DNA from: Falsiroseomonas frigidaquae
Lineage (GTDB): Bacteria; Pseudomonadota; Alphaproteobacteria; Acetobacterales; Acetobacteraceae
Direction: 5' to 3'
NCBI RefSeq assembly: GCF_012163145.1
Contig: NZ_JAAVTX010000002.1
Coordinates: forward strand, 124,001-188,000
Length of the DNA: 64,000 nt
The notes under the pieces were generated by a model that made no database searches, was not told where the DNA came from, and worked only from the letters and a program-made list of their open reading frames with translations. The translations under genes were made by a program, and so were the position numbers. Shown here in pieces: positions 27,859-35,995 of this stretch (within the stretch, counting starts at the first letter, position 1; each line of letters opens with the position of its first letter).

Positions 27859-29190
27859 ATGAGCGCCACGACATACCTTCCCGCGGAACGCCTTCAGCTC
27901 GGCGATCGCTACCTGGTGGCGCTGGCCATCGTCTTGTGCGGCTACGCCGTCTCCGGCAAGGGCTTCGCCTATCTCGGCGTGGCGCCGCTTTATGTCGGGG
28001 AGATCCTGCTGGGCATCGGCCTGCTGGTGATGTTCGCCAGCGGCTGCATGCTGGCCGCCTTCACCAACCTGCCGAACCTGCTGCTGGCGATGCTCTGCGC
28101 CTGGGTGGCGGTGCGGGCCGTGCCCTATGTCGGCACGCATGGCATGGACGCGCTGCGCGATGCCGTGGTCGCCATCTACGGCGCCTTCGCCTTCATCACC
28201 TGCGCCGTGCTGCTGCAGCGGCCGGAGCGCCTGGCGACGGTGCTGCGCCTGTTCGCCGTGCTGGCGCTGATCTATGGCTGCTGGGGCTGGGCGCCCTATG
28301 TGCTCGCCTCCTTCGCCGACATGCTGCCCGGCTGGCCGGGCTCCGGCCTGCCGCTGGTGCAGTTGCGGCCGGGCGAGGTCGCGGTGCACCTGGCCGGCGC
28401 CGCGGTGTTCGCACTGCTGTTCTTCCAGCGCGTCCATTGGGCCTGGCTGCTGATGCTGCTGGCAGGCATCGGCCTGACCGCGGCGCAGAGCCGCGGCGGC
28501 CTGCTCGCCATCGCCCTGCCGCTGTGCTTCGCCATCGTGATGACCGGCAAGGTGGCGCAGGCCGCGAAGGTGCTGATCATCGGCATCGTCGTCGCCAGCG
28601 CGGCCGCCGCGGTGTTCTCGGGGCTGGAACTCGGCGGCACCTCCCGCGAGATCAACCTGGAGCAAATCGCGCTGAACGCGCTGAGCATCTTCAGCGACAC
28701 CTCGGAGGCCGGGCTGGACGGGACCAAGGCCTGGCGGCTCAACTGGTGGGACGACATCATCGGCTACACCATCCACGGCGAGTATTTCTGGACCGGCAAG
28801 GGCTTCGGCATCTCGCTGGCGGAATCCGATGGCTACCAGGGCACGATCCTGCCCGGCGTGCCCATCCTGCGCAGCCCGCACAATGCGCACATGACCATGC
28901 TGGCGCGTGCCGGCGTGCCGGGCCTGGTGCTGTGGCTCGGCGCATTGGGAAGCTGGGGCCTGATGATGCTGCGGGGGATGATCCTGGCGCGGCGCCGGGG
29001 CGAGGAATTGTGGTTCCGGCTGTTCCTGTTCCTGCTGTGCTACCTCGGCGCGATCATCGTGAATGCCTCATTCGACGTGGCGCTGGAGGGGCCGATGCTC
29101 GGCATCTGGTTCTGGGTGCTGTTCGGCCTCGGCAGCGCCTGCGCCATGATCTACCAACAGCGCCTGGATGGCGGCCGCGCCATCCTGTAG
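27859..29190 (+). CDS. Wzy/O-antigen-ligase-like polymerase
   Basis: A 443-residue membrane protein with ten or more helices and the large periplasmic loop expected of the Wzy_C / O-antigen ligase family (PF04932). The region LTAAQSRGGLLAIALPL is the family hallmark. The loop (about 275-335) contains TKAWRLNWWDDIIGYT and GKGFGISLAES, followed by HNAHMTMLARAGVPGL, a typical conserved segment. Expected role: polymerising flipped repeat units in the periplasm, with the Wzc-like protein setting length. It ends the plus-strand operon that began with the SDR at 20846 and is convergent with the acyltransferase gene. Confidence 0.87.
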   Translation: MSATTYLPAERLQLGDRYLVALAIVLCGYAVSGKGFAYLGVAPLYVGEILLGIGLLVMFASGCMLAAFTNLPNLLLAMLCAWVAVRAVPYVGTHGMDALRDAVVAIYGAFAFITCAVLLQRPERLATVLRLFAVLALIYGCWGWAPYVLASFADMLPGWPGSGLPLVQLRPGEVAVHLAGAAVFALLFFQRVHWAWLLMLLAGIGLTAAQSRGGLLAIALPLCFAIVMTGKVAQAAKVLIIGIVVASAAAAVFSGLELGGTSREINLEQIALNALSIFSDTSEAGLDGTKAWRLNWWDDIIGYTIHGEYFWTGKGFGISLAESDGYQGTILPGVPILRSPHNAHMTMLARAGVPGLVLWLGALGSWGLMMLRGMILARRRGEELWFRLFLFLLCYLGAIIVNASFDVALEGPMLGIWFWVLFGLGSACAMIYQQRLDGGRAIL

Positions 29191-29200
29191 CGCCAAAGGC

Positions 29201-30400
29201 TCAGGCGGGCCGCCGCACCGGGCTGCGCCGCCGGCCAAGCCGGGCCGCGATAACCCGACCCAGCTGCTGCATCGGCCGCTCCAGCACGCCGTGCAGCAGC
29301 CAGGCCAGCGGCACGGTGGCGGCCAGCGTCGCCAGCGTAATCAACACACCCAACCCCAGCGCCTGCGCCGGCCCGAGCTGCGCCGGCAGCCACGGCAGCA
29401 CGGCGTGGCCGATGACGCTCAGCACGATGACATGCAGCAGGTAGATGCCGAAGGACAGGCGGGCCAGCAGGCGCATCGGTGTGGCGTGGAACAGAGCGTG
29501 GTCACGCCCGTGCATCAGCAGCACCACGCCGGTGACCGCGCCCAGCGTTTCCAGCAGCACGACAAGCGGCGGGGCGAAGACCTCCGGCGCCAGCAGCCGC
29601 CGCGCGAAGAGGAACACCAGCAACAGCGCGGCGAGCAGCAGCCGGCGCGGCCAGGCCTGCATGCCGCCCAGCGCCGCGGCGATGGCAGCGCCCCAGCGCG
29701 GCAGCAGCGCACCGGCGAAGAAGCAGAACAGGAAGATGTTCATGTAGTGCCACTGTTCCGTCCGGCCGGGCGCCAGGAACATGGCGGCGAGCAGCAGCAG
29801 CGCGGTCACCGCGGCACGCCGCGCCGTCAGCGTCATCAGATACAGCAGCGGGAACACGGCCGAGGCCAGGATCTCCACCTTGATGGACCAGGCTGGACCA
29901 TTCAGCGTGGCGCTGCGGCCCTGCGCATTCGCCACGAATTCGGCGGGCAGGTCCGCCGGGTCGATCTTGTACTGGGCGTTGAACCAGTGCGTCGCCTGCG
30001 GGAATTCCTGCATCGTGAAGTAGTGCAGTTGCAGCAGCGCGGCCATCGCGGCGGTGAAGACCAGCAGCGGATACAGCCGGAAGCCCCGCTTGATGAGGTA
30101 GCCGAGCACGGGGCCGGCCTGCACCGGCGGGTCGCGTTCCAGCGACATTGCCAGCACCGTGCCGCTCAGCACGAAGAAGAAGGTCACATAGCCGGGCCCG
30201 TTCGCCAGGCCCAGCAGCAGGTGCTGCGCCAGCAGCCAGGGCTGCGAGAAGTCGACCGGCAGGCGGTGCGCCTCCTCCATGCCATGCACCTGGAACGTCA
30301 GCAGCCCGTGATACAGCACGACCAGCACGGCGCAGATGCCGCGGCCGATATCGAGCGCCTCGGCACGTGGCCCGTCGCGTCGCAGCGTGGATGCGGACAT
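29201..30400 (-). CDS. acyltransferase family 3 (membrane O-acyltransferase)
   Basis: A 399-residue acyltransferase-3 protein with about ten helices. Family marks are LDIGRGICAVLVVLYHG at the N-terminus (catalytic His), YVTFFFVLSGTVLAM, and a basic KRGFRLYPLLVF. These enzymes add acetyl or similar groups to exopolysaccharide and lipid-linked sugars. AAGGA lies six bases before the ATG at 30400, which rules out the longer start. It is followed on the same strand, read upstream to downstream, by nothing else; the GT-C gene ends 10 bases ahead of it, so it closes the UbiA-GtrA-GT-C set. Confidence 0.9.
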   Translation of the reverse strand: MSASTLRRDGPRAEALDIGRGICAVLVVLYHGLLTFQVHGMEEAHRLPVDFSQPWLLAQHLLLGLANGPGYVTFFFVLSGTVLAMSLERDPPVQAGPVLGYLIKRGFRLYPLLVFTAAMAALLQLHYFTMQEFPQATHWFNAQYKIDPADLPAEFVANAQGRSATLNGPAWSIKVEILASAVFPLLYLMTLTARRAAVTALLLLAAMFLAPGRTEQWHYMNIFLFCFFAGALLPRWGAAIAAALGGMQAWPRRLLLAALLLVFLFARRLLAPEVFAPPLVVLLETLGAVTGVVLLMHGRDHALFHATPMRLLARLSFGIYLLHVIVLSVIGHAVLPWLPAQLGPAQALGLGVLITLATLAATVPLAWLLHGVLERPMQQLGRVIAARLGRRRSPVRRPA

Positions 30401-30410
30401 TGTCGTTCCT

Positions 30411-31631
30411 TCAGCGCGGATAGGCACCCACGAAAGCGGGGCGGACATCGGATGCGGCGGCACGCAGCAGGCCCAGCGCCAGCGCCAGGTGCCGCAGCAG
30501 TATGAGCAGCGCGGCCCCGATCAGCATGGCGCCGAGATACTTGCCCATGGTGAAATCCAGCAGGTGCGACACATAGGCGCCGACGGAGCCGAGCTGGATC
30601 AGCACCGCCACCGCGATGGTCCAGCGCCGCGGCCGGCAGACCGCGAGCGCATAGGCCAGGATGTCGGCCAGGAAGAAGTAGCGGTCATGCATCTTCGGCA
30701 GCAGGTAGGGCATGGTGGCCGCGATGGTGACGGCGAGCAGCAGCAGGTCCGCACCTTCCAGCCGGCGCCAGCGCAGCGACAGCACGCCGAGAGCCAGCGC
30801 CGCCAGCACGGTCAGCCCGGTGCCCAGCAGCACGCCGGTCTCGTAGCTCATCAGCCGGGCGTATTGCACGAAGGCCCAGGGGTTCGGAGCGTTCATCGAC
30901 AGCCAGCGATAGGTGCCCGCCTGCTCCAGATACACCGTCGCCAATTCCCAGGCCGGCCGCCCTGCCAGCCAGGCCGGCAGCATCATCGCCGCATAGGCCA
31001 GCAGCGGCAGCGGCAGCAGGCGCAGGCCGACGCGACGGGACAGCACCACATGCAGCAGGAACGGTGCGATGAAGATGGATTGCAGCTTGAACGCCACCGC
31101 CGCGCCGAAGGCCAGCAGCATCGCCGCCCATTGTCCACGCAGCGCGAAGGACACCACCAGCGCCGCCAGCCCCGCCCAGATGGTGTCCGTCTGCCCCCAG
31201 ACGGGCGCGTTCAGGATCATGCTCGGCAGCAGCAGCGTGCCGGCGGCGGCGACCAGCGCGGTGCGTGGCGCGGCCAGCGCGCGCAGCAGGTGCCAGACGC
31301 AGCCCGCACAGAACACGGCACCGGCGACGGCCACCAGCTTCACCATCCCGAAGGCGGACAACCAGGCGGAGGCCGTGCTGGCGAGTGCCAGCAAATAGAG
31401 ATAGGGCGGCGAGTAGTTCGCGTAGCCATCGGCACCCTCGACCGCGATCCGCATCGGCGCGGCGAGCGAGGCACGCGTGCCGTGCTGGATGATGTGCTCC
31501 ACCCAGGGCGCGAACCACCATTCCGCATCACTGGTGCGCCAATCGAGCAAAGACGCGTAGGACAGGACGACCAGTACCAGGATGCCGGCCAGGGCGTAGC
31601 CCGGTCGCGCCGCGAAGGCTGCTCGGTTCAT
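30411..31631 (-). CDS. GT-C fold membrane glycosyltransferase (GT87-like)
   Basis: A 406-residue integral membrane protein. After the first helix come Asp-containing loops (LLDWRTSDAEWWFAPW), and later ANYSPPYLYLLAL, NAPVWGQTDTIWAGLA and LLPKMHDRYFFLADIL. The WGQTD and MHDRYF elements are typical of polyprenyl-phosphate-sugar-dependent GT-C enzymes of the GT87 type. Such enzymes take the sugar from a lipid-phosphate carrier on the periplasmic side. The ATG at 31631 overlaps the stop of the GtrA gene by four bases, so the two are coupled. Confidence 0.82.
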   Translation of the reverse strand: MNRAAFAARPGYALAGILVLVVLSYASLLDWRTSDAEWWFAPWVEHIIQHGTRASLAAPMRIAVEGADGYANYSPPYLYLLALASTASAWLSAFGMVKLVAVAGAVFCAGCVWHLLRALAAPRTALVAAAGTLLLPSMILNAPVWGQTDTIWAGLAALVVSFALRGQWAAMLLAFGAAVAFKLQSIFIAPFLLHVVLSRRVGLRLLPLPLLAYAAMMLPAWLAGRPAWELATVYLEQAGTYRWLSMNAPNPWAFVQYARLMSYETGVLLGTGLTVLAALALGVLSLRWRRLEGADLLLLAVTIAATMPYLLPKMHDRYFFLADILAYALAVCRPRRWTIAVAVLIQLGSVGAYVSHLLDFTMGKYLGAMLIGAALLILLRHLALALGLLRAAASDVRPAFVGAYPR

Positions 31632-32077
31632 GGTGTTCCCCGCTCCCGCATATCCAGTCGTGGCGCGAAGGTCGCCAGGCTGTGCCCGAAATAATTCAGC
31701 ACCGCGCCAAGCCCGATCGCCGCCGCATGCGCCACCGCCTCCGCCAGCTTCGCGGCCATGCCGAAGCGCAGCGCCAGCGCCAGCAGCCCGGCGGCGATCA
31801 GCGCCACCACCACGGAGCTGACGAGATTGACGATGAAGAAGTCGCGCGCCTCCAGCATCAGCGGCCGGCGGGAGGCGGCGAAGACGAAGTGCCGGTACAG
31901 CACGAAGCCCACCAGCATGCCGATCACCGCCGCCACCAGCACCGCGGCGAGGAAGGGCATCACCTCGGAGAGCGGGAAGCGTACCAGCCAGTTGATCGCG
32001 GCCGCGGAACCGCCAGCCAGAAGGAAGCGCAGCGGCCGCGGCAGCTCGCGCAGCAGGCCCAGCATCGTGCCACTCAT
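31628..32077 (-). CDS. GtrA-like membrane protein
   Basis: A 149-residue protein with four membrane helices: LRFLLAGGSAAAINWLVRF, VLVAAVIGMLVGFVLYRHFVF, FFIVNLVSSVVVALIAAGLL and the last around AIGLGAVLNYFGHSLATF. The pattern and the FxLY(R/K)xxVF turn fit the GtrA family, whose members are thought to flip polyprenyl-phosphate-linked sugars. Its ATG overlaps the UbiA stop (ATGA) and its stop overlaps the GT-C start, so the three are tightly coupled. This order suggests synthesis, flipping and use of one lipid-linked sugar. Confidence 0.87.
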   Translation of the reverse strand: MSGTMLGLLRELPRPLRFLLAGGSAAAINWLVRFPLSEVMPFLAAVLVAAVIGMLVGFVLYRHFVFAASRRPLMLEARDFFIVNLVSSVVVALIAAGLLALALRFGMAAKLAEAVAHAAAIGLGAVLNYFGHSLATFAPRLDMRERGTP

Positions 32078-33051
32078 CCGAACAGGCCGGACCAGGCCAG
32101 CACGAAGGCGCCGAGCATGGCGGTTCCGAGCATGATGCTGGGCGCATCCTTCACCGCGAAGGCCACCGGGTCGTCGTCCAGCTCGCCGCGCGCCGCCATC
32201 AGCCAGATGCGCGACACCCACAGGAACAGGATCAGCGGGAAGGCCCAGAGCCAGGCGGTATTGCCGTAGAAGGTCTGCCGGAAGGCATCGAAGATGACAT
32301 ACAGGATCAGCGTCACCACCGCGCCCATGCCGGCGGAGGGGCCGAGCACCAGCAGCAGCGGCCCGTCGGCGGCCTGGTAGCCACGATGCGCCAGCGCGCC
32401 CTGCCCGCGCTGCCCGGCCCGCACCAGCTCGACATAGCGCTTGGCGAAGCACAGGGAGGAGAACAGGAACATCGAGAACACCAGCAGCCAGGGCGAGGCG
32501 AAGACCTGCGCGGCGGCGATGCCGAGCACGAGACGCAAGGTGAACAGCCCGGCCAGCACGCTGACATCGATGATCGGTACGCGCTTCAACGCCAGCGAAT
32601 AGGCGATGGTCAGGGCCAGGTAGCAAAGCGCGGCGAGCGCCACCATGGAATTGACCGCCGCCGCCAGTACCAGCCCGGTCAGGATGGCCGCCGGTGCCGC
32701 CACCACCGCCACGCCCATCGACAGCCGGCCGGAGGGCAGCGGCCGCTTGCACTTGGACCAGTGCCGGCGGTCATCCTCGATGTCCCAGATGTCGTTGAGC
32801 AGATAGGTGCCGGAGGCGATCAGGCAGAGCGCCACGAAGGCGATCGCCACCGCCAGCAGCCGGTCCGCATCCGCGATGGTGCCGCTCAGCACCGCCGGGA
32901 CGAAGACCAGCAGGTTCTTCGCCCATTGATGCGGCCTCGCGCCTTCCAGCAGCGCGCGCGCCTGGCCCCAGGCCTCCATGCCCCCGGCGCGCGGCGGCAT
33001 CGGCCCCAGGGTGCCGCGGCGCGCGGCCGTCTCCCGGTCTGAAGGGTTCAT
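32074..33051 (-). CDS. UbiA-type prenyltransferase (decaprenyl-phosphate phosphoribosyltransferase-like)
   Basis: A 325-residue UbiA-superfamily enzyme. The first Asp-rich site is NDIWDIEDDRRHWSK (Asn86 to Asp94) and the second is around AYSLALKRVPIIDV. RPHQWAKNLLVFVPA near the N-terminus and KRPLPSGRL are usual in the branch that transfers phosphoribose to polyprenyl phosphate (DPPR synthases). About eight membrane helices are predicted. The first gene of the coupled minus-strand set with GtrA and the GT-C transferase, it is divergent from the HAD phosphatase at 33212. The product is probably a polyprenyl-phosphate sugar precursor, by inference from the family. Confidence 0.88.
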   Translation of the reverse strand: MNPSDRETAARRGTLGPMPPRAGGMEAWGQARALLEGARPHQWAKNLLVFVPAVLSGTIADADRLLAVAIAFVALCLIASGTYLLNDIWDIEDDRRHWSKCKRPLPSGRLSMGVAVVAAPAAILTGLVLAAAVNSMVALAALCYLALTIAYSLALKRVPIIDVSVLAGLFTLRLVLGIAAAQVFASPWLLVFSMFLFSSLCFAKRYVELVRAGQRGQGALAHRGYQAADGPLLLVLGPSAGMGAVVTLILYVIFDAFRQTFYGNTAWLWAFPLILFLWVSRIWLMAARGELDDDPVAFAVKDAPSIMLGTAMLGAFVLAWSGLFG

Positions 33052-33211
33052 CGTGCTGCCCCGCTTGATGTCACCCGGACAGTGCGGTGCGAGGCAGCCA
33101 GGGTCATCTTCTCTTAGGGGATCGGGCGTGTCTCAGGAGGACTAGTCCGACTGGGCGCTTTCGCGCCCGCGCCGCCCTGGCGCATCATCCGTCGCCGGCA
33201 ACGAGGTGACG

Positions 33212-33934
33212 ATGCGTGTCGCGGTGTTCGACCTGGACGGAACGATCTCCCGCCGGGACCTGTTCCTGGTATTCCTGCTGCATGCCGCCCGCAGACTGGG
33301 GCCGGCGCACCCGCTGCAGACCACGCTGCTGCCGCTGCACACGCTGCGCTACGGGCTGCGCCGCATCGACAATGCAACGCTGAAGGCCGCCTTCCTCGAT
33401 GCCATCCTCGGCGGGCGTGATCGCGCCGTGCTGCAGGCGCTTGCCGCCGATTTCGCCACGCACAGCCTGCGGCGGGAGGTGAAGCCGGCGGCGCTGGAGG
33501 CGATGCAGCGCCACCGCCAGGCGGGCGATGCGCTGGTGCTCGCCTCCGCCAGCCTCGACCTTTATGTCGCGCCGATCGGCGCGCAGCTCGGCTTCGATGC
33601 GACGGTGGCGACGCGCGTGGCCTGGACCGCGGAAGGACGGTTGGCGGGCTCGCTGGATGGCCCCAACCTGCGCGGCGCGCCGAAGCTGGCCGCGGTGCGC
33701 ACGTTGCTCGCGGCCCGCTTTCCGCAGGCGCGCGAATTCGTCGCCTATTCGGACCATGCGAGCGACATTCCGCTGATGCAGGCCGCCTGCTCCGCGGTGG
33801 CGGTGGACCCCACGCCGGCGCTGCGGCGCGCGGCACGGGCGCAGGGCTGGCCGGTCGTCGACTGGTCGCGCAGCCACGGAGGGACGGCGGAGGCGTTGCC
33901 CGCGCCACGGCAGGCGCCGGCCAGCGCGGCCTAG
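33212..33934 (+). CDS. HAD-IB family phosphatase
   Basis: A 240-residue haloacid-dehalogenase hydrolase. Motif I is VFDLDGTIS (Asp7, Asp9), motif II LASAS, motif III Lys in RGAPKLAA, and motif IV SDHASDIPLM. This is the SerB/HAD-IB type also found beside or fused to UbiA-type genes, where it may remove the 5-phosphate after phosphoribosyl transfer. GAGG lies five bases before the ATG at 33212; a GTG two codons earlier is less likely. It is divergent from the UbiA gene across a 160-base gap. The TAG stop is inside the repeat copy beginning at 33931. Confidence 0.88.
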   Translation: MRVAVFDLDGTISRRDLFLVFLLHAARRLGPAHPLQTTLLPLHTLRYGLRRIDNATLKAAFLDAILGGRDRAVLQALAADFATHSLRREVKPAALEAMQRHRQAGDALVLASASLDLYVAPIGAQLGFDATVATRVAWTAEGRLAGSLDGPNLRGAPKLAAVRTLLAARFPQAREFVAYSDHASDIPLMQAACSAVAVDPTPALRRAARAQGWPVVDWSRSHGGTAEALPAPRQAPASAA

Positions 33935-34026
33935 AGCGTGATCCGCGAAGGCGGAATCGCCGTAGCGGTGAATCACCCTCTCAGCAAAAGGCTAGACCCT
34001 GATCCGTGTTTGCGGATCATGGTCTA
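33931..34026. repeat. dispersed repeat, copy 2, with adjoining stem-loop
   Basis: 33931-33955 matches 11701-11725 at 24 of 25 positions, and again supplies the TAG stop of the gene ahead. It runs into a second palindromic unit: 33993-34006 pairs with 34013-34026 over 14 bases with one mismatch and a 6-base loop. The whole looks like a small intergenic palindromic element of the type scattered through alphaproteobacterial genomes. Confidence 0.75.
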
Positions 34027-34044
34027 GAGACGCGGCGCGCCCTG

Positions 34045-34896
34045 TCAGAGCTGCGTGGTCGTCTGGATCTCGGCCTCGGCGATGAACTGGAAGCGGTCGC
34101 CATGGAAGCGCACGAAGCCGCACAGCGCCGGCACGCCGGATGCCAGGCGGTAGACATGCTCGCTTTCGAGCGAAGGCGTGCCGCGCTTCACCTGCAGCAG
34201 CCGCGCGATCCGCGCATCGGCCGGCACGCTGCGGACGATCAGGCGCATGCGGTCCGGAACCTCGCCGATCGCCGCGCGCAGCAGCGCGTGTACGGGATGG
34301 CGTTCGAGCATCCGCGTGGTGACGTGGCGTGCGAAGCCGGCGGGCAGGTAGCGCTGCTCATGGGCGAAGACCTCGCCATCCAGCAGGCGCAGGCGCTCCA
34401 CCACCTCCACCTCCGCACCCTCCGGCAGTGACAGCGCCTGGCGGATTGCGGCTGGCGCCGCCAGGGCGTGGCGATCGAGCAGCGCGAAGGAGGTGCGCTT
34501 GCGGGCGTTGCGCGCCTGGTCCTCGAAGGCGAGGCGAAGATTGTGGTCCAGCCGCCGGGGCGCCACGAAGGTGCCGCGCCCGCGACCGCGCGTGATCAGG
34601 CCGAGGCTGGCGAGTTGCGCCATCGCCTGGCGCACGGTCGGACGGCTGATGCCGAAATGCACCATGCATTCCGTCTCGGTCGGCAGCGACTGTCCGACCA
34701 GCGCATCCTGCCCCTGCGCGAGAAGTGTGGCGAAACGCTCGGCGAGCTGCATGTAGAGCGGCGTGGCGCTGGCCGGGTTCAGCGGTGCGATGCGACCCAG
34801 GACGAAGGCGCGCGTGGTGCCACGGGTTCCGGCGGGTGACGGTGGCGCCGGGACGTTCGACACTGCGCCCATGGCCCGGCGGGTGGAAGGGGTCAC
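34045..34896 (-). CDS. GntR/HutC family transcriptional regulator
   Basis: A 283-residue regulator. The N-terminal winged helix-turn-helix has PLYMQLAERFATLL, LPTETECMVHFGISRPTVR and LGLITRGRGRGTF. The C-terminal UTRA ligand domain (about 130-280) includes RLRLLDGEVFAHEQRYLP and SLESEHVYRLASG. The GTG at 34896 is chosen because AGGAG lies eight bases upstream; the ATG at 34872 has none. A 16-base palindrome (34990-35005), typical of GntR operators, lies about 95 bases upstream, so it probably controls itself or neighbouring genes. The effector is unknown. Confidence 0.9.
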   Translation of the reverse strand: MTPSTRRAMGAVSNVPAPPSPAGTRGTTRAFVLGRIAPLNPASATPLYMQLAERFATLLAQGQDALVGQSLPTETECMVHFGISRPTVRQAMAQLASLGLITRGRGRGTFVAPRRLDHNLRLAFEDQARNARKRTSFALLDRHALAAPAAIRQALSLPEGAEVEVVERLRLLDGEVFAHEQRYLPAGFARHVTTRMLERHPVHALLRAAIGEVPDRMRLIVRSVPADARIARLLQVKRGTPSLESEHVYRLASGVPALCGFVRFHGDRFQFIAEAEIQTTTQL

Positions 34897-34989
34897 GGGG
34901 TGGGCTCCTGCAGTGTCGCCGGCACGACAGTAGAGGCCGTATTGCTCCAAGGGAAGATGGCTGATGCAAGCGATTGCAATGGTTGTGTT

Positions 34990-35005
34990 AATTGTCCGGA
35001 TAATT
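34990..35005. promoter_or_regulatory. probable GntR-type operator palindrome
   Basis: AATTGTCCGGATAATT is a near-perfect 16-base dyad (14 of 16 symmetric) in an AT-rich stretch upstream of the GntR/HutC gene. HutC-type regulators bind dyads of this general form. Operator function is inferred. Confidence 0.55.
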
Positions 35006-35026
35006 GGTTCATCATCATGTCGTGTC

Positions 35027-35054
35027 GCGCGCCCTTAATTTTTTAAGGGCGCGC
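35027..35054. terminator. 12-bp perfect stem with TTTT loop
   Basis: 12 bases at 35027-35038 pair perfectly with 35043-35054 around a T4 loop. It follows the end of the alpha/beta hydrolase gene (minus strand, ends 35147) and is likely its terminator, though the minus-strand exit lacks a clear U-run. Confidence 0.5.
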
Positions 35055-35146
35055 GTTCTCAATAGCCTTGCTGGACCAAGGATTGTCTTGAAACGAGGGG
35101 CCCGGACGCGACGTACAACTTGCATATCAGCGGCGACGCCACCGTG

Positions 35147-35995
35147 TCAGGTGCAGCGGACGCGGATGAAATCGGCAAGGTCGGCGTCGAAGCGCGCCGG
35201 CTCCTCCAGGAACGGCGCGTGGCCGCTGGATTCGTACAGTCGCATCTCGGCCCCGGGCAGAAGCCGCGCGATGTGCTGCCCCGCCACCGGCAGCAGCACC
35301 TGGTCCTGCGCGCCATGGATCACCAGCGCCGGCACATCGAGGTGCGGCAGCACATCGTCATGGTCCACCTGCCAGCCCATCATCGCGCCGCGCACGGCGG
35401 GCGGCGTCATGCCGTTGGTCAGGTCCATCAGCCGTTGCAGATCGGCCGGCAGCGGCGCCGCGGTGCAGGCGCGGATGAAGCGCAGCGTGGCGTCCGCCGC
35501 CACCGCCATCTCGGCGGAGGCCATCGCCGCCTGGATCGGGCCGGTGGTGCCGCGGAAGCGCGCCGCATCGGGCACGCCGCCCTTGCTGATGGCTCCGACG
35601 AAGACCAGCCCGCCGAAATCCGCCACGCCATGCCGCCGCGCCACGGCGCCCAGCACGCGCCCGCCGAAGGACCAGCCGACCAGCACGGGCCGCTGCAGTT
35701 GCAACGCCGCGATCACCGCGGCCACGTCATCCGCCCAGAGATCAGGGCTGCGATAGGCCTCCGTCGCCGCGGGCTTTTCCGAATTGCCGTGGCCGCGCAG
35801 GTCGAAGGCCACCAGGCGAAAATCCCGCGCCAGCGCGCCGGTGAATTGCCGCGTCCAGCACAGCGCGGCCTGGGAGAAGCCGTGGATGAACAGGATCGGC
35901 GGGCCATCCGCGCGGCCGCCCTCGGCCACCGCCAGCCGCACGCCGCCCGCCCCGGTGACGAAGCGCGTGGTGGCGCCGCCCAGCCAATCAGCCAT
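35147..35995 (-). CDS. alpha/beta hydrolase
   Basis: A 282-residue alpha/beta hydrolase with an intact nucleophile elbow LVGWSFGGRV (GxSxG), the oxyanion strand ILFIHGFSQ, DLRGHGNSEKP after strand beta-4, the acid in HGAQDQVLLP and the His in ESSGHAPFLEEP. It resembles non-heme peroxidase/haloalkane-dehalogenase-like and enol-lactonase hydrolases. The ATG at 35995 overlaps the end of the FMO-like gene by eight bases, so both are in one operon and may handle the same compound, for example ester cleavage after a Baeyer-Villiger step. Confidence 0.88.
   Translation of the reverse strand: MADWLGGATTRFVTGAGGVRLAVAEGGRADGPPILFIHGFSQAALCWTRQFTGALARDFRLVAFDLRGHGNSEKPAATEAYRSPDLWADDVAAVIAALQLQRPVLVGWSFGGRVLGAVARRHGVADFGGLVFVGAISKGGVPDAARFRGTTGPIQAAMASAEMAVAADATLRFIRACTAAPLPADLQRLMDLTNGMTPPAVRGAMMGWQVDHDDVLPHLDVPALVIHGAQDQVLLPVAGQHIARLLPGAEMRLYESSGHAPFLEEPARFDADLADFIRVRCT

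Noticed and set aside
33116..33176. Small hairpin in the UbiA-HAD gap as a transcription attenuator
   Set aside because: Only a 6-bp GC stem around a TTTC loop (GGGCGC/GCGCCC) could be seen; such stems are expected by chance at this GC content.
30411..33934. Complete decaprenyl-phosphoryl-arabinose pathway as in mycobacteria
   Set aside because: Only the UbiA, GtrA, GT-C and HAD parts are visible; no DprE1 or DprE2 homologue could be recognised. Only a lipid-linked sugar module is claimed.
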